64,000 nucleotides of DNA, from positions 10,433,340 to 10,497,339 of the forward strand of contig OX393555.1 in the NCBI GenBank assembly GCA_947650365.1, read 5' to 3'. The DNA comes from Chamaelirium japonicum. Its lineage: Eukaryota; Streptophyta; Magnoliopsida; Liliales; Melanthiaceae. Both the position numbers and the translations under genes were made by a program. The notes below the pieces were generated by a model. That model did not search any database, was not told the origin of the DNA, and saw nothing but the letters and a program-made list of their open reading frames with translations. Shown in pieces: positions 1 to 10,589 of this stretch; within the stretch, counting starts at the first letter, position 1; each line of letters opens with the position of its first letter.

Positions 1-2
1 AT

Positions 3-776
3 TACTTCACCAAATGGGTTGAAGCTGTGCCCCTCTTCCGAGAGACTGATGACGAAGTGATCAAATTCATTCGGCACAATATCTTCTCAAGGTTCGGCAC
101 ACCTCAAGTTCTCGTTGCTGACAATGAAGCTCAATTTGACTCCGACAAATTCCGAGAGTTCTATCTGAACAACGGTATCAAGCTATTCTATTCAACTCCA
201 AGATATCCTCAATGCAATGGTCAAGCTGAAGCCTCAAATAGAGCTATTCTGGGTATACTCAAGAAGAAACTCAACGACAAGAAAGGATTGTGGGAGCAAG
301 TCCTACCTGAAGTTCTTTGGGGGTATCGCACAACTCCGAGAAGATCAACAGGGTTCTCACCCTTTCGCCTAACATATGGATCGGAAGCAGTACTCCCAAC
401 AGAAAATATATCAAGTACTTTGAAGACCAAAGCAGTTGAAGAAGGAATCAACGAAGAACTACGAATCAATGATCTAGACTTCTCAGAAGAACTACGAGAT
501 CAAGCATCCCTTCGTGTGGCCAAGTACCAGCAGAAGATCAAAAGAACCTACGATGAGAAAGTCTATAAGAGACAATTCCCAGTGGGCAGCCTAGTTCTCA
601 GAGCAGTTTTTTACAACACTAGAGAACATAGCAGTGGGAAGCTTGCTCCCAACTGGGAAGGTCCATATATTGTCGAATCAGTAGGAGGCAAAGGTTCTTA
701 CAGACTGATCACACCAGAAGGAGATAGATTGCCTCGAGCTTGGAATTCTAGGCACCTCAAGATGTTCTATCCATGA
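3..776 (+). pseudogene. gypsy polyprotein fragment: integrase core and C-terminal domain
   Basis: The frame is open from base 3, so the first codons are internal to pol and there is no real start codon here. The second catalytic Asp lies in VADNEAQF and the catalytic Glu in NGQAEASNRA; the usual DNG motif has become DNE. The C-terminal part (GKLAPNWEGPY...SRHLKMFYP) matches the end of Tat/Athila-type integrases, which carry no chromodomain. The frame is uninterrupted to its stop at 774-776. Integrase would join retrotransposon cDNA to chromosomal DNA. The gene is incomplete in this window, and whether the whole polyprotein is intact cannot be seen. Confidence 0.85.
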
Positions 777-894
777 TGTAAATTCTGTGATAAATAAAGA
801 TCTCTTTCAAGTATTCAAATGTGCCAGTATTCAGCTTTTCAATTCAAGTTCTGAAGCAGTTTCAAGTTATCCATATTCAAATTACCAGGTCTTT

Positions 895-1215
895 TAACAA
901 GTTTGGGTGTTAGAGTTGTGACTCAACCCCTTACTAGCAAATGTTAAAAACTGACCATATTCAAGTTACCAAGTCTTTTTAACAAGTTTGGGTGTTATAG
1001 TTGCGACTCAACCCCTTACTGGCAAATGTTAAACTGACTTTCAAATTTCAATATTCAATTTCAATCAATTTCGATATCGTTTAACATGTTTGGGTGCTTG
1101 AGTTGCGACTCACCCCCTCACATACAAGTGTTACACGAATTCCAATTCAATTTTCAAGTCACAAGTTTGGGTAATCAAGTTGCGACTCGATCCCTTACAT
1201 TCAAAAGATTGTATC
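895..1215 (+). repeat. four degenerate direct repeats downstream of integrase
   Basis: The core GTTTGGGTG followed by AGTTGYGACTC and CCCCTYAC recurs at about 901, 987, 1087 and 1163, with spacings of roughly 75-100 bp. It lies between the pol stop and the 3' end of the antisense gene. No coding is evident. It is probably part of the untranslated spacer of the Tat element. Confidence 0.6.
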
Positions 1216-1379
1216 TATTCCAATGCTACCCAGTACATGGTATTAAAGACATTCAATTCAAGAGATCCAATTTTCAAACACCAAAAAGATTTCTTTTATT
1301 ATCAAAATGTGCCAAGTACAGGAGCAAGCTACTACATGTCAAAAGTTTACAAGCATAACAACTAAAAAGAAGAAAAGTC

Positions 1380-4166
1380 TCAAGGCTTGGCCACACTATG
1401 CGCACGCGACTTCTCCCCCTCAGATCCAGCACGAGCTTTGCTCGCCACTGAAGCCTTAGAAGATTGGACGTCGGCAACATGGACCCTGAGTGCTTCTGCT
1501 GCCTTCTCAGCTGTTTCCCTGTAGCTCTTGCACTCGCTCCGCATATGCTCCAGCTCCTTCTTATGGGTCTCCTCCTTAGCCGCTGAAGCAGCAACTTGAG
1601 CCTCCAATTCCTTTATTTTAGCCGCACGGTCGAAGCCCAAATTCTCGATCCTGAAGAATCGATTCTTTAATTCTTCAAGCTCGTGACCCCGGGCCTCGTA
1701 TCCATTCTGCCAGCCCTTGCTCTCCAACTTTTCCTTGCGAAGGGCCTCGGTCTTGGCCTTCAATGCCTCCTTCTTTGAGGTTAGAGCCTCCCTCAGCTTA
1801 TCCCTCTCCTCGCTTACAACCTCCAGTGCAGCAGCTAAGCGGGATACTTCAGCTGAAGCTTCTTTTGCTCCCGCCTTCATGGAGAGCTTGGTTGCGACAT
1901 TCAAAACTGCTGAGTTCTGCAAAAGAACTAAAGAGTTAGAATTATTCTGAAGACAACTCAAATGATCGATCAAGCAGATGCACCTACCACCAGTTCAAGC
2001 CTGTCGAAGGCTTCATCCAGTGTAGCCCCCAGAAGATTGCAGAGTTTCCGGATTACAGCTGTGGGGTGGTTGATGTCAACATCACCCAAACTCTTCATTT
2101 TCGGGGTCGAGCCAACAGGCGCACCTGCAATCAAAACACGAGAGGTCAAAGTGTTAGATTATTTCCAAGCTTCAAAGGCAAGACAAGCAAGGCAAGTTAG
2201 TACAATTACCTGAGGCTTCAACCATCGGCTCCTTACCCTTCCGGCGATCGGAGCCTCCCTGAGGGGTCGATTTCTCCTGAATAGGAGTCGGCGCTGACTG
2301 AGGCTGAGGAGCTCCATCGCCCACGTGACTTTCCCTCGCCAAGTGGATAGGGGAGGAGGCATCCCGAAGAGGTGAGCCTCTTTCTTCCTCTTGTGGCCCG
2401 CCTGGCTGGATGAGTCCCGCCACCATGGCAGCCACCTCCTCAGCCAGAGACCGAGAGGGGGGTGGGGGTTGCTCAACCTCCACACCCCCGCTCGTTGTCG
2501 CTCCTTCGAGACGGGGTACTTCAGGAGGAATTTGATCGAGGGGCGTGGGGTTGCTTCGAACCCCACCACTCCTCGACAATTTTATTTTAAAGCGCAACGG
2601 CTTCTTCAATTCATCGAATTTATAGGTGGGAACCACCTTTTGGCCATCACCTTCTATATCAATGACTTCTTCCATTTGACGGGCTTTAGCCTCGTCAATG
2701 GGAATAGGAAGTGAGTCTTCCTCTCTTGCATCACCAGTGGGGGTGGGAGGAATTTCTTCCTCACCACCCCTATTCCCATAATCTCCACCAGAGGGTGTGG
2801 AAGAAAAATCATTCTCACCGCCCCCATCCTCGTCTTCGTCGTTGCCACTGTTGTCGTGGCTGACATTCTCGGTCTCTTCGTCTTCCTCGTCGCTCCCGTT
2901 CTTTTCTTTTTCTTCTTCATCTTTATCTTTCTTTTCTTCATCTTCGTCTTTCTTTCCTTGAAATTCATTTTCCTTTTGCTTGATAAGGGTTTTTCTTTTT
3001 TTCTTCACTGGGCCTCGTTGTATCACCAGCTTCTCCTCCACAGTAGGCAATCGGCGCCTTGCAGTATAAATTTTCTTCTCGGCCCGAATCTTCCGGATGA
3101 TCTTACCCGAATGAGGATCCTCCTCATAGTCAGAGTATAGAACTTCATTATCCTCGTATCTGTCTCGCGATCGGTGGAGGAGATTGGCCTTGCCATATCT
3201 CACTGGGCAGTTGGAGAACTGCTTCCATGACCTGGTCCCGCAGGTCAGCTCTAAGAATAAATTGTCGATAGCTCCAGCCCTCTCGGAGGACCAGGCAAAA
3301 GCGCCTCCCTCGCAGTACATCTTCACTGCATCGTGCACATCACTTCGAGGGGTATCGGGCACGGAGATGGGAGTCCATGCACCAGAGACAGAGATGGGCC
3401 AGTCTGTATATAGTTTGTCCGAAGGGACTGTATCGGTAAGCGGGCGCAGCGGAGATACGCCAGTCAAGTTGTAGAACGGACTGTCCCTTCTGTAAGCCCA
3501 TCGATAGTGGAAGAAAAAATATCCAAGCTCGATCCGGGCATCTTCACCTTCTGGAATACTGGAGTAGCATTCCCTCAAGTCCTCCTGGAAATCCGACTCT
3601 ACGCGGCAGAAAGCGTAGATAATTCTCCAAGCATTCCCAGTGACCTGCCCCGGGCAAAGGCCAGAAGTGTTCAATAACCTTGCCGCGAAGGATGGCAACG
3701 GAAGACGCAGACCGTAGTTGAGTTGGCCGATGGTCACAATGGTGCCCATGACCTTTTCATTACTGGCAAAGCTGGTGAAGACGGTCTTCTTATCAATACC
3801 AAACGCAGTCCGGATACTTGGGAGCGAAGGCTGCACTTTCCCTTCTGTGAAGTAAGAAAGCAGCAGTTGCCACTTCTTTCTTTTCGAATCTGTGAACTCA
3901 CCTCCGGTATTGTACGCATACTCCGTTTCCTCTGATAGAGACATGAGCGGGCCCAAAACAAACTTTACTTTAGGGATGTGCTCTGGCCTTGATGGCGCCG
4001 AAGCAAACCCTACTCCTTGGTGTCTTTTGCCCAGCTGTCCGAGTTCGGCAAGCACGGCCTTGCCCTTGCCACGACCCTTCGGAGGGGATGGAACCTCAAC
4101 AATCTCCTTACCTTTCCTCTTCGAAGGGATCCCGCCAGACTTCTTCGAACTTCCAGAAGACGCCAT
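1380..4166 (-). CDS. antisense extra ORF of Tat element (putative gypsy-type transposon protein), three exons
   Basis: This gene runs opposite to the retrotransposon. I place ATG at 4166 (protein starts MASSGSSKKSGG), because a TATA box lies about 95 bp upstream on the same strand. Exon 1 is 4166-2210, exon 2 is 2124-1988 and exon 3 is 1916-1380. Splice sites are CTCAG|GTAATT, TTGCAG|GTGCG, CTGGTG|GTAGG and TTTTGCAG|AACTC. All phases agree and give 876 codons plus stop. The N-terminal third contains FGLRLPLPSF-like and GQVTGNAWRIIYAFCRVE-like segments, as in the Pfam 'Putative gypsy type transposon' family. A very acidic Lys/Glu/Asp stretch follows, then a Pro-rich part, and exon 3 is a heptad-rich coiled coil. 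Such antisense ORFs are known in Grande and other Tat elements; their function is unknown. The frame shows no premature stop. Confidence 0.8.
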
Positions 4167-4260
4167 CTGATCGATCGAGCAAGAGCAGAAATCGGGAGCA
4201 AAAGAGTCTGGACTTCGAAAAATTTTGGAAGCGTGAGGCAAAAATGACAGCCAGTGAAAC

Positions 4261-4267
4261 TTATATA
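4261..4267 (-). promoter_or_regulatory. TATA box of the antisense gene
   Basis: On the minus strand the sequence reads GGGTATATAAGTTTC. It lies about 95 bp before the proposed ATG at 4166, which leaves room for a start site and a leader of about 60 bp. The leader contains no upstream ATG in the stretch read. A core promoter is inferred from position and motif only. Confidence 0.55.
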
Positions 4268-4329
4268 CCCAGGGTAAAATAGGTACGCAAATCGAGAAGA
4301 CACGTATCTTCACCGTATCAAATCGCGTG

Positions 4330-4475
4330 TTTTTGCAGGAACGCGTGGCATCCATCCACAGCAAGCGCAAAATCAGGCGAACCGTCGGACCAGACGAAAC
4401 GTCGGACCACCGGTCCACGTGAACCAACGGTCCAAGCGAGCCACCGGTCTGAGTAAACCGGACCGCCGGTTAAAA
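4330..4475. repeat. degenerate GGACC/CCGGTC short repeats upstream of the antisense gene
   Basis: Imperfect copies of a 12-20 bp motif built from GGACC, ACCGGTC and CCGCCGGT follow one another, starting about 65 bp upstream of the TATA box of the antisense gene. They could be promoter elements or simple decay products. No coding sequence is seen between 4167 and 4560. Confidence 0.4.
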
Positions 4476-4569
4476 GCCTCATTCAAGCCAACCAAAGACT
4501 CAAAACAGGAAGGATCAAGCTCCATCAATGTTCAAAACTCTAAAGGGCAGGTTCAAAATTTTTAATTTG

Positions 4570-6560
4570 ATCGGATAATTTATGACTGGATCTGGCAAAA
4601 AACCAAGGTTTTTTGCCGATCACTCGAACCTTGACCGGATATTTTTTAACCGATCGGTCAAACTTGACCGATCGGCTAAAATCATTCGATCGATCAAATT
4701 TCTACTGGATCTGGCAAAAAACCAAGGTTTTTTGCCGATCACTCGAACCTTGACCGGATATTTTTTAACCGATCGGTCAAACTTGACCGATCGACTAAAA
4801 TCATTTGATTGGTGAAATTTCTACTGGATCTGGCAAAAAACCAAGGTTTTTTGCCGATCACTCGAATCTTGACCGGATATTTTTTAACCGATCGGTCAAA
4901 CTTGACCGATCGGCTAAAATCATTCGATCGGTGAAATTTTTACTGGATCTGGCAAAAAACCAAGGTTTTTTTTCCGATCACTCGAACCTTGACCGGATAT
5001 TTTTTAACCGATCGGTCAAACTTGACCGATCGGCTAAAATCATTCGATCGGTGAAATTTTTACTGGATCTGGCAAAAAACCAAGGTTTTTTGCCGATCAC
5101 TCGAACCTTGACCGGATATTTTTTAACCGATCGGTCAAACTTGACCGATCGGCTAAAATCATTCGATCGGTGAAATTTTTACTGGATCTGGCAAAAAACC
5201 AAGGTTTTTTTCCGATCACTCGAACCTTGACCGGATATTTTTTAACCGATCGGTCAAACTTGACCGATCGGCTAAAATCATTCGATCGGTAAAATTTTTA
5301 CTGGATCTGGCAAAAAACCAAGGTTTTTTGCCGATCACTCGAACCTTGACCGGATATTTTTTAACCGATCGGTCAAACTTGACCGATCGGCTAAAATCAT
5401 TCGATCGGTCAAATTTTTACTGGATCTGGCAAAAAACCAAGGTTTCTTGCCGATCACTCGAACCTTGACCGAATAATTTTTTACCGATCGGTCAAACTTG
5501 ACCGATCGGCAAAAATCATTCGATCGGTCAAATTTCTACTGGATCTGGTAAAAAACTAAGGTTTTTTGCCGATCACTCGAACCTTGACCGGATATTTTTT
5601 AACCGATCGGTCAAACTTGACCGATCGGCTAAAATCATTCGATCGGTCAAATTTTTACTGGATCTGGCAAAAAACCAAGGTTTCTTGCCGATCACTCGAA
5701 CCTTGACCGGATAATTTTTTACCGATCGGTCAAACTTGACCGATCGGCAAAAATCATTCGATCGGTCAAATTTCTACTGGATCTGGTAAAAAACCAAGGT
5801 TTTTTGCCGATCACTCGAACCTTGACCGGATAATTTTTTACCGATCGGTCAAACTTGACCGATCGGCAAAAATCATTCGATCGGTCAAATTTCTACTGGA
5901 TCTGGCAAAAAACCAAGGTTTTTTGCCGATCACTCGAACCTTGACCGGATAATTTTTTACCGATCGGCAAAAATCATTCGATCGGTCAAATTTCTACTGG
6001 ATCTGGCAAAAAACCAAGGTTTTTTGCCGATCACTCGAACCTTGACCGGATAATTTTTTACCGATCGGTCAAACTTGACCGATCGGCAAAAATCATTCGA
6101 TCGGTCAAATTTCTACTGGATCTGGCAAAAAACCAAGGTTTTTTGCCGATCACTCGAACCTTGACCGGATAATTTTTTACCGATCGGCCAAACTTGACCG
6201 ATCGGCAAAAATCATTCGATCGGTCAAATTTCTACTGGATCTGGCAAAAAACCAAGGTTTTTTGCCGATCACTCGAACCTTGACCGGATAATTTTTTACC
6301 GATCGGTCAAACTTGACCGATCGGCAAAAAACATTCGATCGGTCAAATTTCTACTGGATCTGGCAAAAAACCAAAGTTTTTTGCCGATCACTCGAATCTT
6401 GACCGGTTGAATTTTAACCGATCGGTTAAAAATTAACCGATCGGTCAAATTTCAACCGATCGGTCAAATTTCCTACTGGATCGGTCAAAAAACCATGTTT
6501 TTTGACCGATCACCCGATTCTTGACCGGTTGAATTTTGACCGATCGGTCAAAATTGACCG
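4570..6560 (+). repeat. 119-bp tandem array (about 16 units) in the Tat 3' untranslated region
   Basis: The marker CTGGATCTGGCAAAAAACC recurs at 119-120 bp intervals (starts near 4586, 4705, 4824, 4943, 5063 and on). Each full unit has two perfect inverted repeats: GGCAAAAAACC and its complement around an AA loop, and CCGATCGGTCAA and its complement around AC. Units at the right end are more diverged and one near 5950 is shortened. Hypervariable tandem repeats in this part of Tat elements are known and have been proposed as a source of satellite DNA. ORFs read through the array are not genes. Confidence 0.95.
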
Positions 6561-6689
6561 TTCAAATCAAAATTGATCGATCAGTCCTTTTTTGTGCTAA
6601 CACTCGACAAGCTTCTTCGTGCCTTTTGCGACAGGGGGTTGCTATTTTTTGCACCAAATCCAAGCCAGCCAGAACGAACTCTAGCTAAC

Positions 6690-6703
6690 TTGGAGGGGGT
6701 AAC
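6690..6703 (+). promoter_or_regulatory. polypurine tract before the 3' LTR
   Basis: TTGGAGGGGG lies directly before the LTR start TGTAGGTGC, where the primer for plus-strand cDNA synthesis is expected. The match is by position and purine content. Confidence 0.6.
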
Positions 6704-7525
6704 TGTAGGTGCAAATTTTGGCAGAAGTTTACCAACTACCACAAGACCCACCGGCCCTGCCTGGTGGGCCCACGAAGACTACCACGGGACCCACCGGTCC
6801 TGCCTGGTGGGCCCACGAAGACTACCACGGGACCCCCCGGCCCTGCCTGGCGGGCCCACGAAGACTACCACGGGACCCACCGGCCCTGCCTGGTGGGCCC
6901 ACGAAGACTACCACGGGACCCACCGACCCTGCCGGGTGGGCCCACGAGGACCACCGCGATACCCACCGGCCCTGCCCGGTAGGCCCACAAGCCTGTAGAA
7001 TCCCCCAGAAGACGGTAGCGGGGCCCGCCAGCTTTACCTGGAGGATCCCCAGATGCTGCAGCACAGACCGCCATTTACCACCAGAGAATCCTATAAATAG
7101 CAGAGCCTTCAGGAGGAGAGGGGATCGAAACTCAGGACCAATTTCAAATCCAGAGAGAAAATCAGTGCCATCATCATTTGATATCTATTTTCAGAAACCA
7201 GAACCTAGAAATTTCTAACTCTTTATCTTTCTCTTCTTACCCTTGAAAAGGTTAAAAAGATTTCAGTGACACTCGGCCTGTCGAGGTCACTCCAAGTGAA
7301 GTGTTAGTGAATTCGGGTTGCTCCCTATAGCACGGAGACGTAGGCTTCGGCTGAACTCCGAGATCACATCTCTTGTGTCAAACTCTCTGATTGCATCTCT
7401 TTCTATTAGCATATCAAAAGGCTTCAACTTCAAACAATAGATCGACCAACGATCTTCCACGTCAATACCTTCAATTGACTGGTGCTGCAAGAGTCTTCGG
7501 GTCGGCACGAAGATTTTCCCCCACA
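6704..7525 (+). mobile_element. 3' LTR of the plus-strand Tat element
   Basis: It starts TGTAGGTGCAAATTTTGG and ends TTTTCCCCCACA, about 822 bp. The start resembles that of the minus-strand LTR at 13995 (TGTGGGTGCAAAAATTG), and both share a CGGCCTGTCGAG segment and a GGAGACGTAGG segment, so the two LTRs are related. A TATA box, CTATAAATAG, lies near 7090 and marks the probable U3/R region. Most of the U3 is a 44-bp tandem repeat. The right end is by inference, since the partner LTR is outside the window. Confidence 0.7.
6745..6990 (+). repeat. about six 44-bp tandem repeats inside the LTR
   Basis: Units have the form GGACCCACCGGYCCTGCC followed by TGGTGGGCCCACGAAGACTA. The first copies are nearly identical and the last two are diverged. 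The array lies upstream of the LTR TATA box, where retroelement enhancers are often repeated. It creates Pro-rich spurious ORFs in several frames. Confidence 0.85.
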
Positions 7526-8816
7526 GCGGCCGCGGGCCGGGATGCGGCGCGATGACGGCGGCCGGGCTCGGGATCGGGTGCGGAGGCCGACGGTGGTGCG
7601 CAGGAGGCTGGGTCGCAGCGGGCGCCGGTGGCCGTGGGAGAGAGCAGTCGTCTCTCTCTCTGACTCTGCTTCTTTCCTTCTTTGTTTATTACTTTCTTCT
7701 TTCAGCCCTTTCTTTTATTTCTTTTCTTCTTTTAGTCCTTCTTTCGTCACACGTGATGGCTGGCTGGTTGCCCAAGGTTAACAATTGGACAGCATCCGGA
7801 CTCGTCTCTTTATTTGCCTTTCTTTGTTTCTTTCTTTCTGGGATCTCCACCAGCAAGGGTTGTGCACGCGTGATGGAGCACACAGGTTGCTCGTGTGAAG
7901 AATTCGGTGTCGCACAACGTGTAGAGAGCCATGGTCCTCTCACGTGGTGGAGTCGACATCGCACGACGTGATAGAGCACACGGGTCGCTCACATGAAGAA
8001 GTCGGAGTCGCACAATGTGTAGAGGGCCAAGGTCGCTCACGTGCTGGAGTCAGCATTAAATGATGTGTAGCTCGAGTGAAGAAGTCGGCATCGCATGGCA
8101 TGGAAAAGGCCACGGGCTGCTCGCGTGGAGGAGTCGGTGTCACTGAATATCCGTCCGGTCAGCCCAGGATAAGGCTCTAAATTCTTTCAGCAACTGTGTC
8201 CTTTCATGGGATCGTTGACTCGATGCATGTATGCTAGTACTGTTTCGGTATCGAAAAATCGGTCAAAGTGGACGTGAAACAATGTTCGCCTTGACGTGTA
8301 ACTTTTTCGTTGCTCAGCTTCGGAGATAAGGCATTCGAAAACCTCTGACAGCCCTAACTTTTCATACACGTGTCAGATGAATGTGTATAAGGTGTCGTTG
8401 TGTAGGCGCTGAAAAACCGGTCAAAGTGGACGTGAAACATCATATACCTTGACGAGTAACTTTTCCGGTAATCACCTTCATAAAGAGATGACTCTAAAGA
8501 ACGCGTTGGCCGAGTGTCCTATGTGCGTCTTGAAGAGGCATCGATACGCGGTAACTCCTTCGTCTCTGTTCGACACCCAACTGCACCTAGTTACTGTATT
8601 CACTAGGGACTGCAGTCGGGCCCTAGTGATGACGCGGCGGTTACCATGAGTCCACCCCCAGATAAGAAGGAGGAATTTTGCTTGTGAAGTTTGTATGGCC
8701 AACTCAATAGGTTAGGTTGAGATGCTATTCAACCAACCCAATGGAAGATAACTCTTCGTCTTTGGCTGGTCCTTGTGTGTGGATGACACCTGAATCGGGT
8801 TGACTAATAGGTTTCG
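7526..8816. other. unassigned sequence between Tat LTR and hairpin array
   Basis: 7526-7660 is GC-rich (GCGGCCGCGGGCC onward) and leads into a pyrimidine-rich stretch with CTCTCTCT and TTTCTTTC runs to about 7850. A degenerate array follows (7862-8150). At 8254 and 8411 the motif CGGTCAAAGTGGACGTGAAA occurs twice, each time followed by CCTTGACG and GTAACTTTTYCG. A segment around 8590 (GTTACTGTATTCAC...) has a diverged second copy around 9475. No conserved protein domain is seen. It could be the 3' part of the minus-strand Tat-like element whose gag is at 11592-13243. Confidence 0.35.
7862..8150. repeat. degenerate tandem repeat of about 58 bp
   Basis: Four to five copies of a unit containing GTCGCACAAYGTGTAGAG, then GGTCGCTCACGTG, then GAAGAAGTCGG follow one another with many substitutions. 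No coding function is suggested. Confidence 0.55.
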
Positions 8817-9250
8817 ATGACGTCGGGCACCCCTCCTCTCGGTTTTCTGACGAAACCGAGGGGTGTGCTGCTGATGGTGTGCCGTCCCCCCCCCCCTCCC
8901 CACTCAGTTTTTGTGCGAAACCGAGGGGGGGGTTGCTTGTTGATGCCGACACACACCCCCTCTTGGTTTTCTGACGAAACCGAGGGGTGTGCTGATGGTG
9001 TGCCGTCACCCCCTCCCCACTCGGTTTTTGTGCGAAACCGAGGGGGGGGGTTGCTTGTTGATGCCGACACACACCCCCTCTTGGTTTTCTGACGAAACCG
9101 AGGGGTGTGCTGATGGTGTGCCGTCACCCCCTCTCCACTCGGTTTTTTTTACGAAACCGAGGGGTGTGCTGCTGATGCTGTGCCGTCACCTCTTCCCTAC
9201 TCGGTTTTTGTGCGAAACCGAGGGGGGGCTGCTTGTTGGTGCCGACACCC
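8817..9250. repeat. tandem array of hairpin units (about 60-bp half units, 117-bp full units)
   Basis: Two alternating versions occur: CTCGGTTTTTGTGCG followed by AAACCGAGG, and CTCGGTTTTCTGACG followed by AAACCGAGG. Both can fold as hairpins. The first version recurs near 8901, 9018 and 9136 (117-118 bp apart), and a later one is shortened to 62 bp. Homopolymeric G and C runs separate them. These look like subterminal or untranslated repeats of a transposable element. Confidence 0.8.
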
Positions 9251-9760
9251 CATTATTGGGGCTGTTAGAAGAGGCCAAAAAGTGTCGGTATTGAAAATAG
9301 TGTATTTTTCGAATTTCAGCCCCCTTTGAAACCGACACTTTTTCGGTAAAACGCTGGTGCGCGAGGATGTCGGCGAGGGACAATGCTACATTCGAGGGGG
9401 TTTCTTAGAGATAATCTAGGATGACGCCGCATGATGGCCAGCCGGTCTTCACCCAATGTATTACCGTACCTGGTTACTGTATTCACCAGGTACTACGGTC
9501 ACGCGAGGGTGTTGACTTGGCCAGGATCAAGGAAGCACCATTTTATCTCGTGTTACCCACCGTCGACTGCACCAGTGTGGAGACACGCACTGACAGAGTC
9601 AGACCAACCACCCCCTGACCGGCTTGGAACCGTTAGTCGTCGAGAAAAGGTGATGGCCATTGACAATCTAATGCTTGGACCTGAGTGACAAGACTAAGCC
9701 TGGACTTTTGATCGAATGCCAATATGTCGGCGACGACGTCTCGGACTTTATCTTTATGTG
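9251..9760. other. unassigned sequence with a strong inverted repeat
   Basis: AAAAAGTGTCGGT at 9277-9289 is matched by its inverse complement at 9331-9343. This can form a 13-bp stem around a 41-base loop. The rest, 9360-9760, includes the diverged second copy of the segment near 8590. No gene is recognised. Confidence 0.4.
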
Positions 9761-10500
9761 TCAAGGGTAGGGCCTTGGGATTATAAAGTGCCGAGGTGTT
9801 GGTCGCCTCGGACTTTGTCTTCGAATACCAAGGGCTGGGCCTTGGGCTTGTAGAGTGCCGAGGCGTTGGTCGCCTCGAGCTTTGTCTTCAAGTGCCAAGG
9901 ACTGGGCCTTGGGCTTGTAGAGTGCCGAGGCGTTGGTCGCCTTGGACTTTGTCTTCGAGTGCCAAGGGCTGGGCCTTGGGCTTGTAGAGTGCCGAGGCGT
10001 TGGTCGCCTCGGACTTTGTCTTCGAGTGCCAAGGGCTGGGCCTTGGGCTTGTAGAGTGCCGAGGCATTGATCGCCTCGGACTTTGTCTTCGAGTGCCAAG
10101 GGCTGGGCCTTGGGCTTGTAGAGTGCCGAGGCGTTGGTTGCCTCGGACTTTGTCTTCGAGTGCCAAGGGCTGGGCCTTGGGCTTGTAGAGTGCCGAGGCG
10201 CTGGTCGCCTCGGACTTTGTCTTCGAGTGCCAAGGGCTGGGCCTTGGGCTTGTAGAGTGCCGAGGCATTGGTCACCTCGGACTTTTTCTTCGCGTGCCAA
10301 GGGCTGGGCCTTGGGCTTGTAGAGTGCCGAGGCACTGGTCGCCTCGGACTTTGTCTTCGAGTGCCAAGGGCTGGGCCTTGGGCTTGTAGAGTGCCGAGGC
10401 ATTGGTCACCTCGAACTTTTTCTTCGCGTGCCAAGGGCTGGGCCTTGTGCTTGTCGAGTGCCAAGGCGTTGGTCGCCTCGGACTTTGTCTTCGAGTGCCA
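9760..10500. repeat. 67-bp tandem array, about 11 units
   Basis: Units contain AGTGCCGAGGCGTTGGTCGC, then CTCGGACTTTGTCTTCGAGT and GCCAAGGGCTGGGCCTTGGG. Because 67 is not a multiple of three, all six frames stay open for long stretches and give several spurious ORFs. Copies are very similar in the middle and diverged at both edges. Confidence 0.95.
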
Positions 10501-10589
10501 AGGACGTCTCCTTAAACTTGGTGCATGTCAAAGCGGCGACGTTTGCCTTGGACTTATTCTCTTCGCCTCGGATAAGTATAGTTGATAGT

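Larger units (their letters stand above)
1..7525 (+). mobile_element. Tat-lineage Ty3/gypsy retrotransposon, 3' half (5' part outside window)
   Basis: The left edge of the window cuts this element inside its integrase. Reading rightwards there are the integrase C-terminus, a short direct-repeat region, a gene on the opposite strand, a 119-bp tandem array, a purine-rich tract and an LTR. This order (pol, antisense extra ORF, tandem-repeat 3' untranslated region, LTR) is known for Tat-lineage elements such as maize Grande and the Ogre/Retand relatives. The LTR ends TG...CA. Only the 3' LTR is present, so insertion age and target duplication cannot be read. Confidence 0.85.

Noticed and set aside
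4582..5173. Repetitive ORFs in the 119-bp array, and a CRISPR-like look of the array
   Set aside because: Units are contiguous without unique spacers and sit in a plant retrotransposon; ORFs reflect the repeat.
6573..7218. Pro/Gly-rich ORFs in the Tat LTR
   Set aside because: They arise from the 44-bp LTR repeats, and the LTR assignment explains the sequence better.
8817..9430. CACTA transposon end
   Set aside because: Subterminal-like hairpins are present but no CACTA terminus, 3-bp duplication or transposase was found.
9761..10585. 213- and 227-codon repetitive ORFs with mirrored ORFs on the other strand
   Set aside because: They follow a 67-bp tandem array in every frame, with no start or promoter context and no family resemblance.
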